Part shown: positions 1 through 12,206 of the stretch, one piece after another
Position numbering within the stretch: the first letter of the stretch is position 1
Layout: each line of letters starts with the position of its first letter
Assembly: GCA_907165135.1 (NCBI GenBank)
Contig: OU015569.1
Location: 4,712,001 to 4,776,000, forward strand
Source: Oikopleura dioica
Lineage: Eukaryota > Chordata > Appendicularia > Copelata > Oikopleuridae
DNA length: 64,000 nucleotides
Direction: 5' to 3'
Translations under genes and position numbers: made by a program
Notes under the pieces: generated by a model
Told to the model about the DNA's origin: nothing
Databases searched by the model: none
Seen by the model: only the letters and a program-made list of their open reading frames with translations

Positions 1-3000
1 GCTGTGCACGACGTTGATTGCAAATTCATTACACCGGAGAAGCTTTCCGTTCAGTTCACAAGCAAAGACAAAAACTTCCTGGCTGAACATTCGCAGGGGA
101 GCAATGAGTACTTTTGTGTCAATCTCAAAATGTCTGAGGACGCGATCGACAAAGAGAAGATCGCCATAAGAGGCGTCAGAAGAAAAACATTCGAAGTTGA
201 AGTCACCTATTTGAAAGGCATGGGAATAAGCACACTTTATGAGAACAAGGGGAAAATAATTGCCGTGGTAGGAAAAAAGGTAGCTCGAACTCCTCAGATC
301 TTCATTGAGATTATAAAATGCTAAACCCAAGAAACAGGAAAAGACCCGATTCCAAAAGCCCCGCCGCCACCAGCCCCCTCGGCGCGGAGTAGCAGCAGCA
401 CCTTGAAATTGCGACCCGAGTCAAAGAGCGAAAAGACGGAAAAGCCAGTGGCAACTGTGGCCCCAATGACAAAGGCTGGCTACACCGGGCTGATTAACGT
501 CGGGAATACTTGCTTCATGGCGTCAGGAAACGCGTTTTCAATAATTTTGTCTGCTTGGAAGCGTGAAATTGAATCTTTGTTTCATCTTTGAGTCGAGTGA
601 TGAAAGAGTTTCTTAATTGCGACCGCGAAAGTTTATGAAAACAAATCTCTTGAAAACAAAGCAAAGTGATCCAATGTTTATCCAACATTCCAGCGTTGCG
701 CGATTATTTTCTATCACGAGGTGCGAGTGACCATCTCCATCCGACGAAAAACAAGCAATTCTAATTAACTGCCTTTTAGACTTCGAGAATGACATCAATT
801 GCGATAACCCGCTCGGCACTGGCGGCAAAATGGCCAACGCTTTCTACTTTCTATTGACACAACTCTGGTCAGGAAGGCTTAGATAGAGTCGAGTAGTGGC
901 TTTTCGAAGCAGTAGATTTACCAAAAAATAAGCGATACTTTTATCTTTTCAGCATTTTGATTTATCACTTCTCTTCTGTTTTACGAAAAGCTCGATGCAT
1001 CTTTAGAGCCCTTTGGCTACTTTTAATGATGATCGATTAATCTTAGAAATCTTAAGTCTCTGACGATTAGATATTTTCCATCCTAAGCCTGCGACAGGGA
1101 AGCACAAAGCGGTAAAGCCGACGCAAGTGAAGCAAGTCGTCGGAGAGCGAGCCCCGCAATTCCAAGGCTACTCGCAGCACGATGCACAAGAGTTCTGCGC
1201 CTACATACTCGACCTGCTGCACGAGGACGTCAACTTAATCAAATCAAAGCCATACACGGAGTCTAAAGAAGCTGATGGACGCCCGGACAAGGTAGGAAAT
1301 ACAAGCGAGAAGCATTGTCAAGCAATGCTACCAAATCACAGAAATAGATTGTTTCGATATAAGCAGATTAGGTTTTGTTTTCGCGAGTGGCTCTGGACTC
1401 CATCGCCGTTCATCCCATGTTTCGAGCGTAAATAAAATGCTACTCGCGAAAATGAATGATGCATCCACGATTCTAATTCGCATTTGAAAGGTCTCATTAT
1501 AAAGTTAAGCTTGGACATGCATTTTACATTTTCGCGTGTTCTATTGTTTTGAATGCGAAATCAACTCAATTTGTCAAAGCGCGCTCGAGACATGGCGTCG
1601 TATTTTGATAACAGTTTGAGTTGGCTAGTCGCGACCTTTGGCAAAACCAAAATTTTAAGGTGGTGGCGGAGGAGTCTTGGGACATTTTCTCGCGGCGCAA
1701 CAAGTCGAAGATCGTGGATCTACTCTACGGGCAGTACAAGTCCAACCTGCGATGTCCAAAATGTGAAAAACAATCGATCACCTTCGACCCCTTTGTTTAT
1801 TTATCAGGTAATGAGCCAGAACTTCAGTTAACATCAATGTTTTCTACAAACAGTGATATGCAACAAGCATAATAAAAATAGTCAACAAAGGCAGGCGCAG
1901 CAACGGGATAAAGGTCACTTCAAAGGGGGAGGCGATGGTTCAAAAATGCGTATTCAGGAGTAGGGCGATCCCCTTTCGCGGTGTATATGTCCTGGGCTCA
2001 ATATTTATTTAGGCGAAAAATAGCAAGAATTATTAAGGAGCGTTTGAAACATCATCGGCGAAAGGTTACCGGCCAATAGGTCAGTCAGGAGGAAAAGGCG
2101 ATTATTCTAGGGTAAATAAAAAGATTCTAGATGGACGGATCTCTTCAGTCGCTTTCTTTGGATTTTAAAAAATTGGGACATCAGATTTATATAAGTAATA
2201 AAGCGGAGGGTACCAAAGGAGCGAGCGAGAGTCCGACCGGACGTTTTAGATCAGAGTGCGGGACGAGATCATAAATAAGATAGAGATAAGTAAAGATAGA
2301 GATTGCAATTCTCTCCTCTCAATAAGGGTTGATGAAAGAAAGCACTTGGTTAAAGTTGTAAGGGCTCATTTGGTTGTACCAGGAGCCGTCCATCAAGGCG
2401 GGCATGTCGTTCACCGTCGGATGCGGCATGTTGTAAATGCAAAACACGCAGCCGGACTGGAAGGCGTAGTCCATTGACATCGGCAGCATCCCCATCGACT
2501 GTGCGATCTCCTGGTTACTCTGCGGGTTGTCGGAGGAGTTGTCGCTCTAAAATCGCCAATTAAATCGAGCCTTGTATTTTTCATGTAAATCAGAGTGCGC
2601 ACTTATTGATTAGGGTTTTTATCTTTCTAAATCGTCTTTGAACACCTTTTGTTCAAATTCTAGCTAAAATACTAATCTACATAAGCAGTAAAGCTAGCTC
2701 GCTAATTTTCATGTAAATTTTAAGTTCGACTTTAGAAGCTATCCGAAATAGCGTCATAAGCTCGTTAACTACGAGTGCTAGTGCTAACCTAATCGCATTT
2801 TCCCTGCGAAATAAATTAGCGCCTCTGTTCGGAGCGTTACCTGAATTCCGCTGTCCATCGCTGGACTCGGGCTATTCAGATCCATCTTCTGCATTGATTG
2901 GCTGATTTCGACAGGGCTGTATGATTCTTGGGGAACGTAGGCTTCAGCGGGAGCGTATAGTTCTGGAGATGCATATCCTTCCGGGGGAGCGTAGCTTTCT

Positions 3001-6000
3001 TGAGGGACGTAGGCTCCCGGGGGCGCGTATCCAGCCTGGATCGCGTAGCTGGGGTCATAGTGCGGGGTCGAGGGACTCTGCACAGGTGGCGTGGAGAGCG
3101 GGCTTTCACGTCGTTTCACGCTCTGAAAAAGTCAATTGTCAACACATCCTGTTTGTCTACAGTTTTGACGGATGGCTCTCCTCCCTCCTTTCTGGGAGAG
3201 CGCCCTTCTCAGACGAGCTCTATTTGAACTACTTACGGGAATTTCGAAGGGAGGAACAACGGCTTCCTGAATGTTGATTCGGAAGCCATCGAAAGTGCGC
3301 GGGTGACGATCCATCAGCTTCTGAGCACATGCAACGGTCGTGAAGATCACGAAAAACTTCTTCAAGTTCTTCTTTGAGCTTTTCTCCTGAAGCTCTTGAA
3401 TTGCATCGTCTTTGTATCCGATCTTCGAAAGCGCCTTGTGCAAGTATCTGAAATACAGTCTTAGAAACGTGAGAATCGCTGACTTCTGAATATACAGGAG
3501 CATCTGTTCAGTTTACAATAGAGGTCACTTCCGGTTCCTCTAACGCCCATTATTTGTTATTAAAATTAAGCTCACATTCGTTAAACAGTACTTTTCACCG
3601 TATAAGCGTATTTTATTGATCTCGGCTCGTCAAACTTCAATAAAGGGTTGAGTTGACAAAGCGCGGCCTGAAGCAGGTGACGTGGGATAACGTCGTAATT
3701 CAATAGGCCTTGATATGACATTTGTAAAAATTCACAGGAAGGACCACCCTTTACCGCGCGAGTGTGGTAGGAGATTCGCGATGGCTCCTGATTCTGGTCG
3801 CGGGCTTTCTAATTATGGGCTTTCTCGTTTATAGTGTCTCCTCAAGAATGCACGGAGCTTAATTTGAGTGAATTTACCTGACAAGCTTCTCTTCTGCATC
3901 ATTTCCACTGTAGGGAAAGGATATCTGCAGCCCGTTGTCGATTACTGTATAAATTTCCCGCCGCGGAATCATGATACTGTTTGGCCTGACAATAGTGTGT
4001 TCTCTCTTCGACTTTTCTTTCACTCGGAATCGCTTCATTTTCTCTCTTTTTTTCGTAATTCAAAAATAAAAATAAAATCTAATCAAAAAGTAACTAATGT
4101 TTGCCCACTTTTTGTGTTTTAGTTTTTAGTAAGGTCGTGCGGGTTCTTATTTCTTTCTGTTTTTTGGGTGAGTCGTGCGCCGCGCTCTCTGGCCCGCTCT
4201 GGCCTGGCTCGATGGCGTCGCGTTTTTCCTTTTCTATTTCTGCTGTGGTGGTTCAGGAAGTGGTTCGGAGTGTCCAGCTCGTTCTGGCTCTCTCCCGTGA
4301 CTCCCTCGCGTGACTGTTTGCACTTCTTTGCTTCAGAAGGAAAGGGGTGGGCCCGCTGCTGACCACATTGTTACGTAATCGCCCTAGAGCCAACTCCACT
4401 ACTAAAGTCTTTGTTCGCTTTGAAACTCTATCGCTGCCTAACTCTTGTTGTCCCGTCTCGCCCTTGCAAACGAATACATCTTCGTCAAATCCCCATGCTT
4501 CTTTCCAATTACGATTTTGGACTTTTTCTGCTCATTTGACTCCTCAAGTGATCGCCTCGGGCGAAATATTTGTTACTACGACAAATTGACTCCCTGATTG
4601 CTCATAATTTCTGAATTTCAGGTTTTGAATAATTCCAGTTGTAGAATGAACTAGATATGATTTACTGTTATTATAATTTCGGGGAAATAATAACTTACGC
4701 AAACGCATTTTTTCAAAATAGCTTATTGACAATAAGTTATTGTCCAATTACTTTAATAAGAAAAGTCTCGGTCACGAATTCCTGAGAAGAATGCTGACTA
4801 AAGGGGTTAAAATTACTGGCATTAGATTCCAGAGTCTCATCGCCGTCTATAGTCATTTCATTGAGAATGGTCAATTTTTCAAGTTGCAACAGAAATATGC
4901 TTTTGGTTTGTTCGCATTCCAAAGTGTACATAAGAATCTCCCGGTTTTCTTCACAAATATGCAGTGGCCCATTTCTCTCATCGGAAGCAAATTTACTCTG
5001 AGAAATCGGCCAGGCGATCCGATTGCAATCAGCGACTCGTGTATCCTAAGCAGCGTTCCAAGAAGGTGGCTTTGTTAGTCTCGCTTTGAAATTGAAGCGA
5101 TTGAGTAGATAAACTAAACCTCCATGTAAATCTAAAGTCACCCTATTATTAAACTGAACCTGTGAATGTCCGAACTTGTGAAACTCCGAAGGATATGGAT
5201 CGTCAGAAAACGATTTTATTCTTAAAAAATCCCGTCGCCATCGAATCAAAAAAGCGTTGGCTAAAATGTACTTTTAGTGCCGCTGCCACGAGAGCTACGA
5301 AAACTGTCAGTCCTTTTCTTCTTCGCATCGCCCGAGAAGAGACCCCGTCGCTTCGAAATCCAAGTCTCGAAAAAGGGCGGAAGTGTTCGCGAAATCTACC
5401 TCCAAGTCTCTAAAAACACCGATGTTCCGGTAAGGCGCCTCACTCGATGGAAAAATCATCGTCGCTTTTCCCATGCTGCATAAATCGCACCGCACCCACT
5501 TTTCCAATAATGAGAAAATAAGAAACATTCACAATGGAAGCTACTTCTTTATTAGTAGTGTTAACCTTCCATTATCTTTCCCGAACTTTTCGACGTAAAA
5601 TTTATACTTTCAACTTCTTTGAAGAATTTTTTGACATTTCTTCTTAATTGATAAAGGCCTTCATATGCTTATTGTAGAACCAAGAAGTCAGATAAAAATA
5701 TTTTTCCATAAACTTTGAAAATCCGCCTTGTTAAATTTCACAAAAAGCGATGAAGCATTGAACTGATAAGCAGTCCTGATTTATCGCGTCTATTTTTTTT
5801 TAACTGAATAATTGTTGCTTATTTTGGAGATTTTCCAGTCGCTTATCGGTTTATAATTGTTTCTAGCTGGATGCGCTGCGCGTTCTGACTAGCTATAAAA
5901 AACGGCTGCACAAGAGTCATCCCCCCACCGGCGACCTCGACGACATCGACTCGACCAGCGAAGTCATTGCCTCACAAATCAAAAATGATGAAGAAAATGT

Positions 6001-8819
6001 CGTCATTGGCCTTTCTCACAGGAAAGAGCTCAGAAAAGGTATTTACAATCGCAGTTGATACTTCTCCAGAAGAATTCTCAGATCGTAATAGATTCTCAAA
6101 TTGACTACAAGGGAGATCCCTTCGCTGGCCTTGGACCTGACTTAGGTTCTCAAGAGCTAAAATGAAATGCCGCGTAATACGGCCCGCGTATTTAAGCTCT
6201 TTAAAACCTGACTCAGGTTTTTTACACAGGTTGCCGAGCCCAGGCCTCTTGGATCGATTCGAGACAATGCTTGAAACAGCCAAATCTAAAGCTGCAGGTT
6301 TCCAGGGCGGCCTTGAATTTCAACCGCGGCGATTATAGCACGCGTCAAGTGTCAAATCAGCCGTCTTTTGCCCACCTTTGAAGTTCAATTTGAACTTTGG
6401 CGGAAAAATATCGTGACCCCGTGTATTTTTTGTGGCCGGTTGAGATATCCAAGTTAATCCCATTTTTAAGTGTCCGATCCGGATAAGTGTCAATGCTGCG
6501 GGGTCGAGCACAGTGAGAAAAGCTTGAAAAGATGTGCCAAGTGCAAAGATGCTTGGTTCGTATCTATGAGCGTATTTCGACTTTAGAGACATTAGCTGTT
6601 CTTTGAGGACAATTATGCTTTGACTCTTAGGATAAATTAATGATTAGAAAATTATATATATAATTATGAATCATATAATATGATAAAATCAACTTTTATT
6701 GAATCATCTAATCAGGTACTGTTCAAAAGAGTGCATCAAGGAAAACTTCAAATACCACAAGTCAAGTTGCGAAGGTAAATTCTAAGGACTAGTTGTATAG
6801 TATTTCATATAGCGAGGCTCGTAAATCTTGCAGCTGCGAAATTATCACGTGATCCGTATTCCCGTATTTCGAACAAAGACTCTTTTCTCTGCAGAAATAG
6901 AGCGTCCGAAATCGGGTTAAACTTTCTTTTTAGTTTCAAAAGAGTTTATCGGAAATCCGCTTTTCATATCTGTCCCGCGGCGAATTTCGCGCTCTACTCT
7001 TCACAAACTCATCCTCGATTACGCGGCGTACTCGATTGACTACAGTTGGAGTGTGGAGTCACTCGAACGGCAAAAGAATGCCACTTCCGGTAGTTTAAAG
7101 ACTTAATTTCGTTCGAGACTAATGCTCATTTTTCATTCAGACTACGAAACACCCCCAAGCAGTCCTGAACAACCGGAATTAGGCGATGACTTTGAAACAG
7201 AAAATCAAGAATCCACTACTCTCAATCAACCTATCAACAAGACACGGCCAGAATCCCAGCCACTGGTGCCTTTTAGACTCATTGCAACCACACAAGTAAG
7301 TGGCTTAATCCCCATGAGGAAACGCCGTGCGGAAACGGTCCCTAAAACGGAAATAACAAAAAAGACTGTTCTTGTGAAACAATGTCGTCGGAAATTTTAA
7401 CGTTGTTTTCTTAGCACGGAACAGACTTGGCAAAACAATCGATGACGGAAGAAGAAGATGTATATTTGCTCGACGATGTGACGAATCTTACGGCAGAATG
7501 GTTAAATGACAAAGTAAGAGATTAATTTAATACTTCTGGTCAAGCTTGCAGTTTTTTCTTACTTTGATTCGTAATTTTTAACCTCTGCGGTTACGAGGAT
7601 AGATTTATGAGTATTTTGAAAACAAATAATCCTTGCATTTAACTTAATTTTCAAATAAGCAGGTGAGTATTTCGAGTGTGAAGGGCCCTTCTAATTAAAC
7701 ACGAAATTACAAATTGCCCGCTTGAAGGGTTTTTGTTTACTAATTTGAAATTGATAGCATCGAGTCGCAAAAAAAGATGAGCCCTACGTCCCGTGGCTCG
7801 AGTCAGTCAGCTCAGTCAATCATGAAGACATTCGCGCCGATCGCATGTCCAGTTACGACGATACAGTTACGCTCGAGCGCTGCATTGAGCTGTTTTCTGA
7901 AGCGGAAATACTCGAAGAGGATGACTTTTGGTACTGTGGCTCTTGTAAGGTATGCCTTCGTCTACAACAGTTTTATTTACAACACAAGAATGATTTCTTT
8001 AGTTTTCGGGTTGCCATCTTTTGAATGCTTTTCAGTAGTCCGTTTCTATTTGCCGCCAAATATTCGAAGCTGACAATTCTCGTGTGTTTATTAAAATTTA
8101 GGAACACGTGGCAGCGCAGAAACAGCTGTCTCTGTGGAAGCTGCCAAAGGTGCTTATTTTCCACCTGAAGCGCTTCCATTACCGACAGAGCCAATCGCAC
8201 TACTCGATTCGACGGGACAAGATTAACAAGCTCGTGGACTACCAAGTCGAAAACCTGGACATGAGCCCGTTTGTGATCGACCCGAAAGAAGCTTGCAACG
8301 GAGTGCCGCCCAACTACGAGCTCTGTGGCGTCGTCAACCACATGGGCAGCATGGTCAGTATCGTCAACTCAATTCCCCATTCATCTACCCTTTCCTTCAG
8401 AGCTTCGGCCATTACACCGCTTATGTCAAACATCCAGATAAGGAGAGCCAATGGAGACTGGCAGATGACTCGCATGTGCGCGATGTTCGACAGAGCAGCG
8501 TTGTTAGTGATAATGGATATTTATTGTTTTATAAGGTTCGTTTACTTTTATTTAATGTTGGGGTTCTGTTTCTTCATTAGCATCCTTTATGTCATCATGC
8601 TTTATCTAACTCTGTTGATTATAGTTGAAAGAACCGACAAAATCAGATTCTAAGCCGAAGCTGAATATACAGTCGTATGAAGAAGTCAAGCTTGAGGAGC
8701 AAATGGAAAAACTGACATTCGAATCACTGAAAGAAACCTACGAAGCTAAAGAGCAGGAGAAACTCACCGAAGACGAAGAAGAAGAAGAAGACTCGAATGA
8801 AGACGAAAGGAGACACTAA
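1..8819 (+). CDS. USP19: USP19-like ubiquitin-specific protease (5' end outside the window)
   Basis: Deubiquitinase that removes ubiquitin from proteins, in vertebrates linked to the ER and protein quality control. Domains in order: a CS/p23-like domain (about 1-240), a Pro/Ser linker, the USP catalytic Cys box (NVGNTCFMAS near 500-526), 'GYSQHDAQEF' near 1160, the zinc-binding CPKC at about 1760, a MYND zinc finger (6471-6776) inserted in the catalytic domain, and the His box GHYTAYV near 8410. The CS domain plus inserted MYND is the USP19 arrangement, and segments such as 'KPYTE..DGRPD' match the family. Exons placed: 667-720, 780-872, 1098-1291, 1660-1807, 5278-5429, 5867-6039, 6471-6559 and more to the stop at 8819. 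The C-terminus is an acidic tail and I see no TM segment. Some introns lack GT donors (after 526 and 872). The intron 1808-5277 hosts another gene. Confidence 0.93.
2319..3972 (-). CDS. Nested gene in USP19 intron; possible divergent RRM-like protein with Tyr/Pro-rich repeats
   Basis: Four exons join in frame with GT-AG introns: 3972-3878, 3447-3237, 3122-2841, 2546-2319. The start (MIPRREIYTV) is the first Met of exon 1. The N-terminal roughly 100 residues end in a segment like the second half of an RNA-recognition motif (KKFFVIFTTVACAQKL, then HPRTFDGFRINIQEA). The RNP1 aromatics are only partly kept, so the RRM call is a guess. Residues after about 110 contain a repeated Tyr/Pro unit (APPEGYA, SPELYA, PAEAYV, PQESYS). 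The C-terminus is Met/Asn/Tyr-rich and ends FINPY. The whole gene lies in one USP19 intron on the opposite strand, so the two transcripts must be processed independently. I do not recognise an orthologue. Confidence 0.72.
3973..5277. other. Remaining part of the large USP19 intron, no gene seen
   Basis: Several short open frames occur on both strands, but none joins into a convincing protein. The stretch would hold the 5' flank of the nested minus-strand gene. Confidence 0.5.
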
Positions 8820-8981
8820 GCTAATTTATTTCAAATACTGTATTTACTTGCGCATTGGTTGCCAATCCTCCTATTTATATATTGTACTAGACTTTCCCTA
8901 TACAAACGTTACAGTTCTGACATCCTCTGCTACTGATTCTTAATTTCTCAAAGTGATCAAAAAGTAGCTGTTTGAAATTCT

Positions 8982-8987
8982 AATAAA
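8982..8987 (+). terminator. Polyadenylation signal (AATAAA) of the USP19-like gene
   Basis: A canonical AATAAA lies about 160 bases after the USP19 stop codon and before the next gene on the same strand. Confidence 0.6.
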
Positions 8988-9051
8988 GGATAATTTTATA
9001 TCAGAAACAACTGATGTGACATGTTTTTAAGCTTAAGATTTGATTGTAAAA

Positions 9052-9351
9052 ATGGACATAGACCGGGATGATGGTGGCTACTCCGATATGGACGTAGGAA
9101 GGTGCGCAGATTATAAAATTTGGTTAAAAGTTGTGGTTAAAATTTGTTCACTTTTTGCAAGATGTGATTGAATCCAACTCCTCCTCCTCAACGCGTCAGC
9201 CCGCGGTAAGCTTCTTTTTGTTAATAAACACGAGAGGCTATTTATTTAGAAAGAGGAAAAGAAGAACGAGTCGAAACAGAACACGATTTTGCATGCCGAC
9301 TACTGGAAGGACTTCGAGGACCCCTTCAAGACGCTCGTGAGGAAAAACTGA
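9052..9351 (+). CDS. Small acidic protein, unrecognised
   Basis: Three short exons are readable: one starting MDIDRDDGGYSDMDVG, one reading DVIESNSSSSTRQPA (ending at a good GT donor near 9205), and a last one reading KEEKKNESK, then HADYWKDFEDPFKTLVRKN and a stop. The product would be about 70 residues, hydrophilic, with a conserved-looking aromatic C-terminus. Exons 2 and 3 join cleanly. The join from exon 1 to exon 2 is not in frame with any GT-AG choice I can find, so either a non-canonical intron or a mis-set first exon is involved. It follows USP19 on the same strand about 230 bases downstream. No family is recognised. Confidence 0.5.
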
Positions 9352-9493
9352 CTGCCCCAAGCTTACTGTATACAATTTCTTGTGTTATAAAAGATTGAAC
9401 ATTATCAAAGACCCGAAGTGGCCCTAGATCCGAGCAGAGCGGCCACTTGATACTGAACTCAAGTTTCTTTCAGCAGTATTGAAATAAGAGGAT

Positions 9494-10336
9494 TTATTCT
9501 GGGCAGAAATAGTCCTTCTGGCCTCTTATCATGCCGGAAGTGTATTCGAAATTTGGAGAAAGCTGCAGACGTGCCTTGTCCGTGATGTTGCACCCGTCTG
9601 GTCCAAACGTCCACACAGCGCAATGTCTTAGGAAATATTTTTAAATCTCGCTTCTTTCCGTCGGGTAATACCTGATGGCTTCGCACATTTCCTTGCATGC
9701 GGCGAAGGTGCTCTCGGTCAACTCAACCAATCGAGAATGCTCTGTAACAACCTAAATCATCAAGTGATAATGGATGAGTCTGGAGTCTCACTTTCATTCC
9801 GTATCTGATGCACTCATTTTCGTACAAAAAGGAGGATGTGTCTTCATCGTGATGTTCATGAGTCCTGTTGCCGGCGAGGAAGTCGCGCAAACTATGCTCG
9901 TCTTTATCAAGTTTGAGTTCATTAAAATTAGTTTTTTTTATGCTCAATGGCATTTTCCACCGGGGGAAAATGCTCTTTACATCTCTCATATGGTTATTTC
10001 TAGCTTCATATGACAGTTGCTAGGTTGACATAAAACTGGGCCGGGTTACCCGATCAAATTAGAACTCGTGTCATGCGCACTGTCAATTCTGCCTGTCCAT
10101 TCTTTCGTCTCTTCTTCGAAATGTCCCTGGTAAATCTCGTGGACATACTCCGCTAGAAAAGACTTATTTTTGGCTGTCATTTTGAACGTAGAAATTAATG
10201 ATCGATTTGAAATCGACGATTTCCTAATAAAATACAGCCACTACTCACATAACACAAGCATACAAACGCCAAGAATATACAATGCAAGAAATGTCAAGAC
10301 TGTGAGATCTTTTTGTGGATCAGAAAGTCCGGACAT
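9494..10336 (-). CDS. Type II membrane protein with a PAN/Apple-like Cys domain
   Basis: Five exons were assembled. Residues 10-30 (TVLTFLALYILGVCMLVL) form a signal anchor, so the rest is probably extracellular. A charged linker follows, then a C-terminal domain with the spacing ECIRYGMK, CKEMCEAIRHCAVWTF, GCNITDKA, SGMIRGQKDYFC. That pattern (paired Cys, an aromatic after the third Cys, a terminal Cys) resembles PAN/Apple domains, which bind proteins or sugars. Splices used: T|gtgagt near 10260 into the acceptor before CC AAA AAT, then GG|gtaacc, AAA|gtgaga and AG|gtatta, all phase-consistent. The start is the first Met before the hydrophobic stretch. The PAN assignment is by pattern only. 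Confidence 0.7.
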
Positions 10337-10658
10337 TTATTTTTTCTTTTCTAGCTAATTCAAAATTCTCTAAACGACGCAGTCTTTTTGCCAATTGCAA
10401 AGAATTAGCACCCAACAATCCAGCCTTAGGCGCCCATAAAGTCACCCCTGAATGAGTTTATTCCTATGTTACCTTTTTTGGCAATTCTTGACAATCGTTT
10501 TCTGAGTTTTGAATCTTTTTAAAGTTAGGTACCTGCTGAAAGAAACAATAGTCAATAATGAGAATCAATAAGGAGACTGTAGTTTTCGGCAGTCGTCGAT
10601 TTTTATTCTAACATTTTATTCAATGAGACTTAAAAATGAACAAATACAGGCAAAAATC

Positions 10659-10891
10659 TCATTTCTGTGCATCCTTCTTGGCAGAAACTTGCTTTCGCGC
10701 GGCGTCACGACGGATATCCTCGACCGCTGTTTCAACCAGTTCCCGGAGATCGACCGGAAGTTCTTCGTTGATTTCGCCTCCCTCAAGTCTTTTCTCAACC
10801 TCCTCTGAAAAAGTAATATGTTTAAGTTTCCAGTTGGAGAAAACGTACCTTGGTAAAGCTCAAAGTCTTTCTTTCTGTCTTCGGCAGCCAT
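10659..10891 (-). CDS. 62-residue charged protein, unrecognised
   Basis: Two exons read MAAEDRKKDFELYQ, then after a 43-45 nt GT-AG intron a Glu/Arg-rich helix-forming stretch (EEVEKRLEGGEINEELPVDL, ELVETAVEDIRRDAARK) ending KDAQK and a stop. It is probably a small helical protein. It lies about 120 bases downstream of the stop of the next gene on the same strand (11015-11545), which fits the operon spacing seen in larvaceans. That is suggestive, not proof. No family recognised. Confidence 0.6.
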
Positions 10892-11014
10892 TTCTATAAG
10901 AGGGCGGAGTTGGGGAGGAAGATCTTGAATCTGGGCTCAGCAAACTGAATTTTCAAGTTCTCGCGAAGCCGCTTCCCGAAGAAAGTGAAGATCTTTCAGT
11001 ACCCTGAGTCAGCT

Positions 11015-11545
11015 TTACGACAAAGACCGCCGAGCCCAGTCTTGAACAGCATCAGTTTCCTGATACGCCTTCTTTGTTGTGTTCGTTTCTGGTACGTCTT
11101 CCATTGGTCGTTTTTGGGCCGACTTGAACCTGTAAAGAATCCCTCCTAAAAGAAGAGTGTTTTATTTTTTTCTGAAATCAAAGGTGAGTACCGTAATCAC
11201 AGGGGAGGGTCCCGGTACTAAAGCAATCCAGGCAAACTGCAGTTCCATCGCCCATATCGACCAGAGATGCAACATTGTCGTTCCTACCGACTTCTCTGGC
11301 GGAATTCTCATCAGCAGTCCGCGTCGATTCGACGTCGTCTTCCGCTTTTTCTTGAGAAGAGAGCTCTTCCAACTTCTGGGAGAGTTGTTGAACTTCCACT
11401 TGTGCCTAAAACAAAGAATAACATAACGAAAGAAACATTGTCTAACCTCATCTTGAGAAGAAGGAGGAGCTGGCTGGGAAGGGTCCTTGCCGGCTTCGTT
11501 TGGGACGTCCTCGTGGTTGTTTTTCATCTCTGGCTGGGAGCCCAT
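11015..11545 (-). CDS. Unrecognised protein with N-terminal coiled coil and a CxxC-like C-terminal half
   Basis: Three exons (11545-11447, 11405-11192, 11145-11015) joined by GT-AG introns. The N-terminus (MGSQPEMKNNHEDVPNEAGK) is disordered, and residues about 35-60 (VEVQQLSQKLEELSSQEK) are heptad-like. A more conserved-looking stretch follows: VASLVDMGDGTAVCLDCFST, then LPCDYGGILYRFKSAQKRP. The Cys spacing (CLDC, PC) could bind metal but is not a family I can name. It sits upstream of the 62-residue gene on the same strand. Confidence 0.6.
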
Positions 11546-11917
11546 CGCGATATCCTGCGTTTTTTGTGTTTTTCAACAAGTGAATTGTGAGTTTTTCTGC
11601 TGAGACGCAGGCCTTTTATACGGCGGTTTCCACGTGCAAGGGTTTTCGAGCGGGGGCCTTAGATCCCGAGCGGATGGTTGGTCTGTCGTCCGCCTCCCTA
11701 TTTTTCATCAAGAGTCCGTTCGAATCGGCGCGAGAACTGCTCCTCGTTGAGGTCCAACGCTGAAATCCTACTAAAAGTATTTTTCGTGTTGCCTTGAAAA
11801 TCCTACAAAGGCGACATTTCTGGCAGACCTAGTGAGAAGCTTTTGAAAGCAATGCAAGTCCTCAACATGTTAATTAATTTATTTTCTCCGAAAATTGTTT
11901 TATGATCGCCATTGAAG

Positions 11918-12206
11918 CTAACACATGATCTGCGCGTTATTTCCTCTGCTGGATTTGGCAGGACTGGGAGAGTGTCGGCCGTGCTGTTGCTTGTCGGTCA
12001 GCTGGGTGTCGGAGAGACCCTCGGAAGTGCGAGCAAGTCGTTTAATTTTTCCAAATCGCTGTTTCGCGTGCACGGTGATGATCGATCGCGCTAGATCTGA
12101 GGACACGATCTATCTCAACTGTCCTCAACCTACCTTGCCCAGTCGACAAGACACAAACACCAGCACTTTGATCACTTGCGAATGAATAGAACCCAGTCGT
12201 AGACAT
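11918..12206 (-). CDS. Small Ser/Lys-rich protein, unrecognised
   Basis: Two exons, 12206-12134 and 12096-11918, join across a 37-nt GT-AG intron in phase. The product begins MSTTGFYSFASDQSAGVCVL and continues DLARSIITVHAKQRFGKIKR. It ends in a hydrophilic tail of about 30 residues. No signal peptide and no known domain. The intron fit and phase support it, but the tail is low-information. Confidence 0.45.

Noticed and set aside
11912-12094. AGFGRTGRVSA, reminiscent of the PTP signature loop, on the plus strand
   Set aside because: No Cys precedes it, no PTP context surrounds it, and the opposite strand carries a phase-consistent two-exon gene.
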